Assembly (NCBI RefSeq): GCF_014648555.1
Contig: NZ_BMRI01000002.1
Location: 74,315-109,141 of the forward strand
Direction: 5' to 3'
DNA length: 34,827 nucleotides
Origin: Kitasatospora griseola
Lineage (GTDB): Bacteria > Actinomycetota > Actinomycetes > Streptomycetales > Streptomycetaceae
The position numbers and the translations under genes were made by a program. The notes beneath the pieces are model-generated. The model did not search any database and was not told where the DNA came from. It worked only from the letters and a program-made list of their open reading frames with translations. Positions 1-7,261 of this stretch are shown here, piece after piece (position 1 is the first letter of the stretch; every line of letters starts with the position of its first letter).

Positions 1-2
1 GG

Positions 3-86
3 ACGGCCCGGTTCAGCCTCGCCGAAGAGGACCGGGAATCGCTGCGCCGGCGCGAGGTCCGCGACGGCGTGCTCGGCGTGGACTGA
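3..86 (+). CDS. C-terminal end of an unknown protein (partial)
   Basis: An open frame enters from the left edge and stops at TGA 84-86, giving about 27 residues ending in REVRDGVLGVD. The composition (many Arg, Glu and Asp, with G/C at third positions) looks like actinobacterial coding sequence, but the fragment is too short to assign a family. The start lies outside the window. From 87 to 263 I see no gene, only the leader of the next one. Confidence 0.45.
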   Translation, partial: TARFSLAEEDRESLRRREVRDGVLGVD

Positions 87-263
87 ACCGTCCGCCTCGC
101 CCGCCGGGCGCTCCTCGCCCCGGTGCGTCCGGCATCCGTCACGGGTGGGGCCGCGCACGCACGTCATATGAACGGCTGATCGGGTGGACGGCCGCAGGTG
201 GTGGGAGTGTCGCGGCCGGTTGGCCGGCCAGGTACCCCAGGCTCGTCCCCAAACAAGGAGGCG

Positions 264-761
264 ATGACCGTGATCCCCGTACGCCGATCCAGCGTTCTCA
301 CCCGCACCGCGCTGGTGGCAGCCGCCTTGATGGCCGCTGCCACGGCATGCAGCAGCAACGGCAAGTCCCCCACTGCGACGAACAGCCCGACGGGTGGCGC
401 GACCGGCGGGCCGGCGGGGACCGTCACGGTGACCGAGAAGGAGTACTCCCTCGGATTCTCCGAGATGCAGCTGACGCCCGGCAGCCACACGTTCGTCGCC
501 CACAACGCCGGGACGACGGACCACGCGCTGGCCATCTCGGGCCCCGGCGTCGCCACCATGCAGACCTCGCCCATCCCGCCGGGCGGCGACGCACAGTTCA
601 CCGTCACGCTCCAGCAGGGCAGTTACGAGCTGTGGTGTCCGATCGACGACCACAAGGCGCTCGGCATGGACGCCCACGTCCAGGTCGGTGCGGGCGGGAC
701 GGGGTCGCCCGCGCCGACCGGCGGGGCCACCGGCGCCACTCCGCCCGGCAATGGCTACTGA
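264..761 (+). CDS. Cupredoxin-like copper-binding lipoprotein
   Basis: This is a 165-residue exported lipoprotein. A hydrophobic signal (about residues 11-28) ends in a lipobox with Cys29 (AATAC), followed by a Ser/Thr/Gly-rich linker. Residues 53-142 look like a plastocyanin/azurin-type cupredoxin fold. Candidate type 1 copper ligands are His87 (TTDHAL) and the C-terminal set Cys125, His130 and Met135 (WCPIDDHKALGM). It probably works outside the membrane in copper handling or electron transfer. The ATG at 264 is chosen because AAGGAGG lies 5-6 nt upstream; a GTG at 198 in the same frame would put a long tail before the signal peptide. It overlaps the next gene by 11 nt, so the two are probably co-translated. 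The fold and ligands are read from motif spacing; the biological partner is unknown. Confidence 0.85.
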   Translation: MTVIPVRRSSVLTRTALVAAALMAAATACSSNGKSPTATNSPTGGATGGPAGTVTVTEKEYSLGFSEMQLTPGSHTFVAHNAGTTDHALAISGPGVATMQTSPIPPGGDAQFTVTLQQGSYELWCPIDDHKALGMDAHVQVGAGGTGSPAPTGGATGATPPGNGY

Positions 762-1182
762 CATCCGGCACTCCGACACCGAGCGGCCGCTGCTGCGCCG
801 GGCGCTCCAGTTGGTCACGGCGGCGGCGCTGGCGGTGAGTGCCGCGATCCACGCCGACCTCGCCCCTGGCTACGACGCGATCGGCGCGGACCTCACCCAG
901 GGCACGCTGTTCCGGCTCGAAGCGGCCGTCGCCGCCCTCGCCGCGCTCCTCGTGCTGGTGGCCGGGCACCGGCGGGCCGTGTGGATGTTCGCCGCGCTGG
1001 TGTCCGCCTCCGCCCTCGGCGTCCTGCTCCTGTACCGCTACGTGGACGTGGGCGCCATCGGCCCGCTGCCGAACATGTACGAACCCGCCTGGTTCCCCGA
1101 GAAGACCACGACCGCGATCGCCGAGGCCGTCGCCACCGTCACCGCGATCGCGGGGTTCCTCACCACCCGGCGTCCCCACTGA
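751..1182 (+). CDS. Small four-helix membrane protein paired with the cupredoxin
   Basis: The predicted protein has 143 residues with four hydrophobic segments at about 17-35, 54-72, 77-95 and 119-137, and a short charged N-terminus. The ATG at 751 lies inside the end of the cupredoxin gene (stop 759-761), which suggests translational coupling. His34 and the loop with Tyr110, Glu111 and Trp114 could bind metal or cofactor, but I recognise no defined family motif. The pairing suggests the membrane protein anchors or works with the copper lipoprotein. That function is inferred from context only. Confidence 0.75.
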   Translation: MATDIRHSDTERPLLRRALQLVTAAALAVSAAIHADLAPGYDAIGADLTQGTLFRLEAAVAALAALLVLVAGHRRAVWMFAALVSASALGVLLLYRYVDVGAIGPLPNMYEPAWFPEKTTTAIAEAVATVTAIAGFLTTRRPH

Positions 1183-1198
1183 GCGCCGACGGGCACGA

Positions 1199-1229
1199 CG
1201 CCGTGGCCACGGCGCCCCGGCGAGGCGCC
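1199..1229. terminator. Palindromic hairpins between convergent genes
   Basis: A perfect 16-bp palindrome CGCCGTGGCCACGGCG (1199-1214) is followed by a second stem, GGCGCC at 1211-1216 with GGCGCC at 1224-1229. They sit between the convergent membrane-protein gene (ends 1182) and def (ends 1229), so they probably act as a bidirectional terminator. No U-tract is seen, as is common at high G+C. Confidence 0.55.
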
Positions 1230-1876
1230 TACTTTCCGAGGCGGGACGCGTTCGCGGCGCGGCGGGCGAAGACGTCGGCCTGGCGGTCGCCCATCTCGCG
1301 GAGGGCGGACTTGCGGGCGCGGGCCGGGAGGCGGTCGAGGTAGAGGCGGCCGTGGAGGTGGTCGGTCTCGTGTTGGAGGCAGCGGGCGAAGTAGCCGTGG
1401 CCCTCGATGGTGAGGGGGCGGCCGTGGAGGTCGAAGCCGTGGGCGACGGCGTGGTCGGGGCGGGCGAGTTCGCGGTGGGGGCCGGGGACGGAGAGGCAGC
1501 CTTCGGGTTCTTCGAGCAGGCGGCGGTGGGTGGCGGGGAGGTCTTCGAGGACGGGGTTGGCCAGGTGGCCGACGTGGCGGACGCCCCAGTCGTCGGTGAT
1601 GTCCCAGATGAAGAGCTGGAGGTCGACGTCGACCTGGTTGGCGGCCAGGCCGGCGCCGTCCGCGATGTGGTTGGTGGCGAACATGTCGTCGATCAGGCGG
1701 GCGAGTTCGGGGGTGCCGAACTCGGTGACGGGCCGGCAGCGGCGGTGCAGGACCGGCTCGCCGACGACGGTGATCCGGCGGACCGCGCCGCGTTCCGTCT
1801 CGGGGGCGAGCGCCGGGTAGGTGTCGACGGGTTCGCCCTGGACGCGGACCCGGCGGTCCTGCGGGGTGTCGGCCAT
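1229..1876 (-). CDS. def: Peptide deformylase
   Basis: This 215-residue enzyme removes the N-formyl group from nascent proteins. All three deformylase motifs are present: GAGLAANQ (74-81), EGCLS (125-129, metal-ligand Cys) and QHETDH (168-173, two His ligands and the catalytic Glu). An extra N-terminal stretch of about 30 residues precedes the core. The ATG at 1876 is used. The RBS is not strong; a GAGGCAGG-like stretch lies somewhat far upstream. Actinomycetes often carry several deformylases, and this copy is not next to fmt. It is divergent from an ArsR-type regulator whose probable operator lies about 50 nt upstream of the def start, so repression by that regulator is plausible. An antibiotic-resistance-type spare deformylase is possible but cannot be shown. 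Confidence 0.95.
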   Translation of the reverse strand: MADTPQDRRVRVQGEPVDTYPALAPETERGAVRRITVVGEPVLHRRCRPVTEFGTPELARLIDDMFATNHIADGAGLAANQVDVDLQLFIWDITDDWGVRHVGHLANPVLEDLPATHRRLLEEPEGCLSVPGPHRELARPDHAVAHGFDLHGRPLTIEGHGYFARCLQHETDHLHGRLYLDRLPARARKSALREMGDRQADVFARRAANASRLGK

Positions 1877-1922
1877 GAGGGGTCTTTGCCTGCCTCTACT
1901 CGCTGGTGTGACGGCTTGTCAT

Positions 1923-1952
1923 CTACTTTGCAAAGTAGCACGCTTTGCAAAG
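1923..1952. promoter_or_regulatory. Double CTTTGCAAAG operator in the def/arsR divergent promoter
   Basis: A perfect 16-bp palindrome CTACTTTGCAAAGTAG occupies 1923-1938, and a second copy of its core CTTTGCAAAG occupies 1943-1952, with dyad centres 17 bp apart. The second copy runs into the GTG start of the ArsR-type gene. Paired palindromes at this place are typical of an autoregulated winged-helix repressor. Which genes are controlled is inferred from position. Confidence 0.8.
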
Positions 1953-2482
1953 TGACCGATGAGATTCGCGAGACCGAGCGGGCGCTGCCGCCCGGTGTCC
2001 GCCGCCCGCTGCCCGACCACCCCGTCCGGATCGCCCTGCTGGACCTGCTGGCCGAGGCCGGCACCGTGACGTCGACCGGGGCCGCCGCGCGGCTCGGGCT
2101 CAGCTCGGGCCTGTGCTCGTTCCACCTGCGACAGTTGGCCCGCTACGGGCTGGTCGAGGAGGTCCCGCAGGGTGGCCGCGCCCGCCCGTGGCGGCTGCGT
2201 TGGGAGACCGAGGCCACCCCCGCGCCGCACCCCGTCCACCCGACCGGAGCGACCGACGCCGCCGAAGCGGCAGAGGCGGCCGAAGCGCCCGAAGCGCCTG
2301 AAGCGGCTGAAGCGGCCGCCGAGCCGTTCACCGCCGTGCTGCACCTGACGCCCGCCGAGGCCGACGAACTCCGGCAGAAGGTAAGGGCGTTGATGGCACG
2401 GTACGTCGACCGCGAGGACCGTCCGCGCGGCGCGCAGCCGTACGCCGCCGCCGCCCGGATCGTCCCGCTGCTGCCCGGCTGA
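1952..2482 (+). CDS. ArsR-type winged-helix transcriptional regulator
   Basis: The product has 176 residues. Residues 22-85 form a winged helix-turn-helix: the recognition region is around TGAAARLGLSSGLCSFHLRQ, followed by a wing at VEEVPQGGRARPW. This matches ArsR/SmtB-type regulators of the actinobacterial kind that end before a C-terminal helical domain. No clear metal-binding Cys/His set is visible; Cys55 and His58 lie in the recognition helix. Residues 100-124 are a low-complexity Glu/Ala/Pro tract made of near-repeats. The GTG at 1952 is chosen because the HTH begins soon after; an in-frame TTG at 1916 is an alternative. There is no Shine-Dalgarno sequence and the start overlaps an operator copy, so the mRNA may be leaderless. 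It is divergent from def and probably regulates itself and def. Confidence 0.8.
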   Translation: MTDEIRETERALPPGVRRPLPDHPVRIALLDLLAEAGTVTSTGAAARLGLSSGLCSFHLRQLARYGLVEEVPQGGRARPWRLRWETEATPAPHPVHPTGATDAAEAAEAAEAPEAPEAAEAAAEPFTAVLHLTPAEADELRQKVRALMARYVDREDRPRGAQPYAAAARIVPLLPG

Positions 2483-2605
2483 GCGGCGCCCCGCAGGCGA
2501 CGAAGGTCGCCCCCGGGGGGATCCGTTCGGGGCTTCTGGGGCCCGGTGGGTGCTGCCTAGCGTGGCTGGCAGGACGTAGCCGTGCGGGTCGGAGGGAGAG
2601 CACCG

Positions 2606-3361
2606 ATGGGCGTCGCACCCGAGGGCAGAACCGGGCCGGACGGGCCGGCGGGGCGCCAGGTTGCGCTGCTGCCGCTCAACTCGGAGGCAGGGCAGGAGAG
2701 TTGGCGTTCGCCGTACCGGTCGATGCCGGATGCCGAGCGCTCCGCGCTCTGGCGGCGACGCCTGCACGAGGCGGAGGCCGGGCTGACCAGGTACCTGGTG
2801 AGCCTGGGCGACCAGCCGCAGCTCGCGGAGTGGTTCGCGTTGCAGGGCGAGATCTTCGCCGACCTGCCGGACGGGGCCGCGCCGTCCGCGCAGTGGCAGC
2901 GGCTGTTCTTCCGCGGGCAGGCGCTGATGGAGCGCTTCCTGGTGCGGCACTACGGCGAGCAGGTGCTCGCGGCGTGGGCGGCGTCCAACGCCGAGGTGCA
3001 CCGCACCGTCGAGCCGGACCACGGGCGGGGCGCGGCGGACCCGATCCACCGGATCGCCCGGCAGGCCGAACTGTACGGCTCCGACTACGAGTTCGACGAC
3101 GCACAACCGCCCGGCCCGCGGCACGCCGCGCTGACCATCACGCATTGCGCGATCTGGGACTACCGCGAGCAGGCCCGCCGCAGCGGGGTGACGATCACCC
3201 TCGCCTCACCGTGCACGTACTGCACGCACGCGCTGTCCGCGAACATCCGCGCCAAGGGCTTCCGCCCGGCGCACCGCCTGCTCTCCGGTCCGACCGGCCA
3301 CGGTTGCCACTGGGAGGCGAGCGCCGAAGAAGAGGCCGACGAGACGACGGGGGCGCCCTGA
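2606..3361 (+). CDS. Cys-rich protein resembling the L-2-amino-thiazoline-4-carboxylate hydrolase family
   Basis: The protein has 251 residues and no signal peptide. The N-terminal two thirds are mainly helical and charged. The C-terminal part carries a conserved-looking array: Cys181 (THCAIWDYREQ), Cys203 and Cys206 (SPCTYCTHAL) and a closing GHGCHW with Cys234. The order (Cys, then CxxC, then Gly-x-x-Cys-x-aromatic near the end) resembles the ATC hydrolase family (Pfam ATC_hydrolase), whose known member opens a thiazoline ring. I cannot confirm this without a profile search, and a metal-binding role for the Cys residues is equally possible. The ATG at 2606 has GGAGGGAG upstream. A possible -10 box TAGCGT lies about 45 nt upstream. 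Its stop overlaps the AsnB-type start (TGATG), so it is the first gene of the operon. Confidence 0.6.
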   Translation: MGVAPEGRTGPDGPAGRQVALLPLNSEAGQESWRSPYRSMPDAERSALWRRRLHEAEAGLTRYLVSLGDQPQLAEWFALQGEIFADLPDGAAPSAQWQRLFFRGQALMERFLVRHYGEQVLAAWAASNAEVHRTVEPDHGRGAADPIHRIARQAELYGSDYEFDDAQPPGPRHAALTITHCAIWDYREQARRSGVTITLASPCTYCTHALSANIRAKGFRPAHRLLSGPTGHGCHWEASAEEEADETTGAP

Positions 3362-5190
3362 TGTGCGGAGTGACCGGCTGGCTGGACTGGGCGGAGGATC
3401 TGCGGCTGCGCGCGGAGACGGTCCGCCGGATGACGGAGACCCTGCTGTGCCGGGGCCCGGACGCCGACGGGGTGTGGCTGTCGCGGCACGCCGCGCTGGG
3501 CCACACCCGGCTGGCGGTGATCGACCTGGACGGCGGGCTGCAGCCGTTCGCGGACGGCGAGCCCGCCCGGGCGGTGCTGGCGTACAACGGAGAGCTCTAC
3601 AACCACCGTGAGCTGCGGGCCGAGTTGGAGACGCACGGGCACGTGTTCCGGACCCGTTCCGACACCGAGGTGGTCCTCCGCGCGCACCTGCAGTGGGGGC
3701 ACCGGGCGCCGGCCCGGTTCAACGGCATCTTCGGGTATGCGCTGTGGGACGCCCTCAACGAGGAACTCCTGCTGGTACGCGACCACTTGGGAATCAAGCC
3801 GCTCTACTGGCACCGGCACGCGAACGGCGTGCTGTTCGGCTCCGAGCCGAAGGCGGTGCTCGCGAACCCGTTGCTGCGGGCCGAGTTGGACGCGGCCGGC
3901 ATCGCGGAGCTGTTCGCACTGCCGGCCGCGCCGAGCACCGGGCACGGCCTGTTCCGCGGGCTGCACGAAGTCCGGCCGGGGCACCTGGTGCTGGCGAGCC
4001 GCCATGCGGTGCGTGAAATCCCGTACTGGCGGCTGGAGTCGGCCGCGCACGCGGACGACGAACCGACCACCCGGGCCACCGTGCGGGCGCTGCTCGCGGA
4101 CGCGGTGGAGCGGCAGCTGGTCAGCGACGTCCCGCTGTGCACGCTGCTGTCCGGCGGCGTGGACTCCTCCGCGATCACCGCGCTGGCCGCGGCCGCCCGG
4201 GAGCGGGGCGGCCAAGGCAAGATCACCAGCTTCTCGGTGGACTTCCCCGGCAGCGCCGACCGCGCCCCCGACGCCTGGCGCACCGGCCAGGACGCCCCGT
4301 TCGTGCAGGCCGCCGCCGCCCACATCGGCACCGTGCACACCAGCGTGCTGATCCCCGACGACGACCTGCTGGACGCCCGCGACGCCGTGCTGCGGGCCCG
4401 CGACCGCCCCGGCTGGGGCGAGATGGACGCCTCGCTGCACCTGCTGTTCCGCGAGGTGCGCCGCCGCTCCACGGTCGCGCTGTCCGGCGAGGCCGCGGAC
4501 GAAGTGTTCGGCGGCTACCCGTACTTCCACGACGCGGCGGCGCTCGCCTCCGGCACCTTCCCGTGGCTGCACGGCCGCACCACCCCGGCCGCGCTGCTGC
4601 GCCCGGAGGTGCGCGCCGAGGTCCGACCGGCGGAGTACACCGAGGCCGCGTACCGCAGCAGCCTCGCCTCGGTGCCGCGGCTGGACGGGGAGGACCCGGC
4701 GGCGGCGAAGGTGCGGGAGACCTTCCACCTGGCGCTGACCCGCTGGCTGCCGCCGCTGCTGGACCGGGTGGACCGGGTGTCGATGTCGGTCGGCCTGGAG
4801 GTCCGGGTGCCGTTCTGCGACCACCGGCTGGTGGAGTACCTGTGGAACGTGCCGTGGGAGCTGAAGTCACCCGGCGGCCGGGCCAAGGGGCTGCTCCGGG
4901 ACGCGGTGCGCGACCTGCTGCCACCGCAGGTGACGGACCGTCCGAAGTCCGGCTACCCGTCCACCCCGGCGGTGCGCTACACCGAGGTGCTGACCACCCG
5001 CGCCCACGAGCTGCTGGCCGACCCGGCCGCGCCGGTGTTCGACCTGGTGGACCGGGACCTGGTGCGCCGCCACCTCGCCGAGGGCCGTCCGCTGCCCAGC
5101 CCGCGCACCGCGCCGAACCCGGTCGGCGGCCTGGACCACCTGGTGCAGGTCGACGAGTGGCTGCGGGCCTATCGGGTGGGTCTGCGGTGA
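3361..5190 (+). CDS. AsnB-type glutamine-dependent asparagine synthetase / amidotransferase
   Basis: The product has 609 residues, full length for class B asparagine synthetase. Met1 is followed by Cys2 (MCGVTGW), the glutaminase nucleophile once Met is removed, and the N-terminal Ntn domain shows CRGPDADG and YNGELYNHRELR. The C-terminal synthetase domain has the ATP-pyrophosphatase loop SGGVDSS (264-270) and GEAADEVFGGYPY. Both half-reactions therefore look intact: ammonia from glutamine is channelled to an AMP-activated carboxylate. In primary metabolism the acceptor is aspartate. In secondary pathways relatives such as OxyD amidate other acids and beta-lactam synthetases close rings. Tight coupling to a flavin reductase (stop overlaps GTG 5187) and a monooxygenase argues for a specialised substrate. 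That substrate is not readable from the sequence. Confidence 0.92.
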   Translation: MCGVTGWLDWAEDLRLRAETVRRMTETLLCRGPDADGVWLSRHAALGHTRLAVIDLDGGLQPFADGEPARAVLAYNGELYNHRELRAELETHGHVFRTRSDTEVVLRAHLQWGHRAPARFNGIFGYALWDALNEELLLVRDHLGIKPLYWHRHANGVLFGSEPKAVLANPLLRAELDAAGIAELFALPAAPSTGHGLFRGLHEVRPGHLVLASRHAVREIPYWRLESAAHADDEPTTRATVRALLADAVERQLVSDVPLCTLLSGGVDSSAITALAAAARERGGQGKITSFSVDFPGSADRAPDAWRTGQDAPFVQAAAAHIGTVHTSVLIPDDDLLDARDAVLRARDRPGWGEMDASLHLLFREVRRRSTVALSGEAADEVFGGYPYFHDAAALASGTFPWLHGRTTPAALLRPEVRAEVRPAEYTEAAYRSSLASVPRLDGEDPAAAKVRETFHLALTRWLPPLLDRVDRVSMSVGLEVRVPFCDHRLVEYLWNVPWELKSPGGRAKGLLRDAVRDLLPPQVTDRPKSGYPSTPAVRYTEVLTTRAHELLADPAAPVFDLVDRDLVRRHLAEGRPLPSPRTAPNPVGGLDHLVQVDEWLRAYRVGLR

Positions 5191-5786
5191 GCGCGCCGGC
5201 CCGCGAGACCCAACGGGAAACCGCTTTCCAGACGGTGACGGAAACCGCTTTCCGTTCGGCCGCCCGGCACTGGCCGACCGGCGTCGCCGTGCTCACCGTC
5301 CGCTGGGCGGGTCTCGAACACGCGAAGACCGTCTCCTCGTTCGCCACCCTCTCGCTCGACCCGCTGCTGATCGGCGTCGCGGTCTCCCGCCGCAGCCCGC
5401 TGACGGCCGCGGTGCGCGCGGCCGGACGCTTCACCGTCGCGGTGCTGGGCGAGCACCAGGCGGCGCTGGCCCGCCGCTTCGCCACCCCCGGCGCGGGCCG
5501 GGCCCGGGGCGGCTTCACCGACCTGCCGGTGCTCGACGCCCCGACCGGCGGGCCGGTGCCGGCCGGCGCGACGGCCTGGTTCGACGCCCGGCTGTACGCC
5601 GAACTCCCGGTCGGCGACCACCTGTTGCTGGTCGGCGAGGCCCTCGCGGTCGGCGAGGGAACGGCCCGTCCGCTGCTGCACCACGCCGCCCGCTACCGAC
5701 AGCTCGGCCCCGAGCTCCCGCCCACCGAGCTCCCACCGACCGAGCTCCCACCAACCGATCCTCCAGCGCAAGGAGTTGGCGCATGA
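5187..5786 (+). CDS. HpaC-like flavin reductase with a C-terminal TELPP repeat tail
   Basis: This 199-residue protein resembles short-chain flavin:NAD(P)H reductases of the HpaC type. Flavin-binding signs are HWPTGVAVLT and KTVSSFATLSLDPLLIGVAV (about 47-73), with a GEHQ segment and a late Gly/Asp loop. Its job would be to supply reduced flavin to the HpaB-type oxygenase encoded next. The GTG at 5187 overlaps the AsnB-type stop (GTGA) and the stop overlaps the next ATG (ATGA). After residue 174 the family core ends and the protein continues with three near-identical TELPP units encoded by 15-bp repeats, an unusual tail. The first 20 residues are Thr/Glu-rich and also not conserved-looking. 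Confidence 0.88.
   Translation: MSAPARETQRETAFQTVTETAFRSAARHWPTGVAVLTVRWAGLEHAKTVSSFATLSLDPLLIGVAVSRRSPLTAAVRAAGRFTVAVLGEHQAALARRFATPGAGRARGGFTDLPVLDAPTGGPVPAGATAWFDARLYAELPVGDHLLLVGEALAVGEGTARPLLHHAARYRQLGPELPPTELPPTELPPTDPPAQGVGA
5710..5754 (+). repeat. Three 15-bp tandem repeats in the flavin reductase tail
   Basis: Units at 5710-5724, 5725-5739 and 5740-5754 have the consensus CCGAGCTCCCACCNA and encode successive Glu-Leu-Pro-Pro-Thr steps. They keep the reading frame and lie just before the RBS (AAGGAG, 5770-5775) of the next gene. Confidence 0.85.
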
Positions 5787-7261
5787 CCCTGCTGTCCCCG
5801 GAGCCGCGCGGCCTGCTCACCGGCGCCCGCTACCTGGCCGAACTCGACGACGGCCGCGAGCTGTACCTGGACGGGCAGCGCATCGGCAACCCGGCCGAGC
5901 ACCCGGCGTTCCGGCCCGCCGCCGAGGAACTCGGCCGCCTGCTCGACCTCCAGCACCAGCCCGAGCACCGCGAGTTGCTGACCTTCAAGGACCCGGACAC
6001 CGGGCTGCGCCTGGCCCGCGCCTACCAACCGCCCACCACCCTGGAGGAGTTGCGCGTCCAGCGGCGCAGCGCCGAGTTCTGGCACGCGGAGGCGCTCGGG
6101 CAGCAGGGCCGCTCCCCGGCGTTCATGGCCTCGATCGCCGTCGGTGTGCACGACTTCCGCCACCGGCTCGGCGCCGCCGATCCCCGGTTCGGGGCCAACG
6201 CCGAAGCCTGGTACCGGCATTGCGCACAGAACGACCTGGTGCTCTCGCACGCGCTGGGCGACCCGCAGATCGACCGCTCGGCGAACCCGCTGGACGATCC
6301 CGACCTGGCGCTGCGCGTGCTGTCGGAGAACGAGAACGGCATCGTGGTGCGCGGGGCGAAGCAGCTCACCACCCTCGCACCGCTGGCGCACGAGGTGCTG
6401 GTGTACCTGTCGGCGTCCTTCACCCAGGGCCGGGCCGAGCAGTTCGTGGTGTGGTTCGCGCTGCCGCTGAACACGCCCGGCCTGATCACGCTGGCCCGCG
6501 AACCGCTCGGCACCGCCCCGTGGGGACACGGCCATCCGCTCGGCGCCCGCTACGACGAGCAGGACGCGATGCTGTTCTTCGACGACGTCCTGGTGCCGTG
6601 GGACCGGGTGTTCCTGCTGCGCGACGCCGACCTGGCCCGCCGCGGCCTGGCCCGGATCAACGCCTGGAGCGCCTACGTCGGCCACATCCGCTACCGGGAG
6701 CGCCTGCGCACCCTGCTGGCCACCGCCACGCTGCTCGCCGAGTCGATCGGCGTCAGCCAGTTCCGCAACATCCAGGAGGACTTGGGCCGCCTCGCCGGGT
6801 ACGCCGAGCTCACCGAGTACTTCCTGGACGCGGCGGAGAACCGCGGCGCGCTCACCGACGCCGGCCTGTTCGCCCCCGGCGACACCTTCGCCTCCCGGGT
6901 CTGGTCGGCCGAAGTCGCCGGCGACGCCGTCGAGATCGTCCGCCGGATCGGCGCGTCCGGCCTGCTGATGCAGCCCTCCCCCGGCGACCTCGCCAACCCG
7001 CGGCTGCGGCCGCACCTCGACCGCTACATGCGCGGGCGGGACATCGACGTCGAGGCCAAGTCCCGGCTGTTCCGGCTGGCTTGGGAACTCACCGGGGACG
7101 GCTTCGGCCAGCGCCAGGACCTGTACGAGTACGTCCACCGCGGCGACCTCGCCCGCAACCGCATCACCGTCTTCCACCGCTACGACCAGTCCGCGACCAG
7201 GGCCCGACTGCTCGCCCTGCTCGACGACCCCGCCGCGAACGTTCAGGAGGCCCGCACGTGA
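5783..7261 (+). CDS. HpaB-family FADH2-dependent monooxygenase (4-hydroxyphenylacetate 3-hydroxylase type)
   Basis: The protein has 492 residues, a normal length for HpaB-type oxygenases with an acyl-CoA-dehydrogenase fold. Recognisable blocks are DPQIDRS (about 153-159), VLSENENGIVVRGAKQLTTLAP (start near 173), ALPLNTPGLITLAREPLG and FFDDVLVPWDRVFLLRD (about 267-283), followed by a helical C-terminal domain. Such enzymes use reduced FAD from a separate reductase to ortho-hydroxylate phenols; some relatives act on carrier-bound or N-containing substrates. The reductase is the gene immediately upstream (ATGA overlap, AAGGAG RBS), which completes a two-component oxygenase. The substrate is unknown; neighbours suggest an amide or amino acid derivative. 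The stop overlaps the methyltransferase GTG (GTGA). Confidence 0.92.
   Translation: MTLLSPEPRGLLTGARYLAELDDGRELYLDGQRIGNPAEHPAFRPAAEELGRLLDLQHQPEHRELLTFKDPDTGLRLARAYQPPTTLEELRVQRRSAEFWHAEALGQQGRSPAFMASIAVGVHDFRHRLGAADPRFGANAEAWYRHCAQNDLVLSHALGDPQIDRSANPLDDPDLALRVLSENENGIVVRGAKQLTTLAPLAHEVLVYLSASFTQGRAEQFVVWFALPLNTPGLITLAREPLGTAPWGHGHPLGARYDEQDAMLFFDDVLVPWDRVFLLRDADLARRGLARINAWSAYVGHIRYRERLRTLLATATLLAESIGVSQFRNIQEDLGRLAGYAELTEYFLDAAENRGALTDAGLFAPGDTFASRVWSAEVAGDAVEIVRRIGASGLLMQPSPGDLANPRLRPHLDRYMRGRDIDVEAKSRLFRLAWELTGDGFGQRQDLYEYVHRGDLARNRITVFHRYDQSATRARLLALLDDPAANVQEART

Noticed and set aside
839..2482. One long plus-strand frame fusing the region opposite def with the ArsR-type regulator
   Set aside because: The part before 1952 is antisense of def; the HTH starts just after GTG 1952 and an operator lies between.
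3160..4824. Long minus-strand open frame opposite the AsnB-type gene
   Set aside because: Low-complexity Val/Arg/Gly/Gln composition and no motif; the plus strand has all AsnB motifs.
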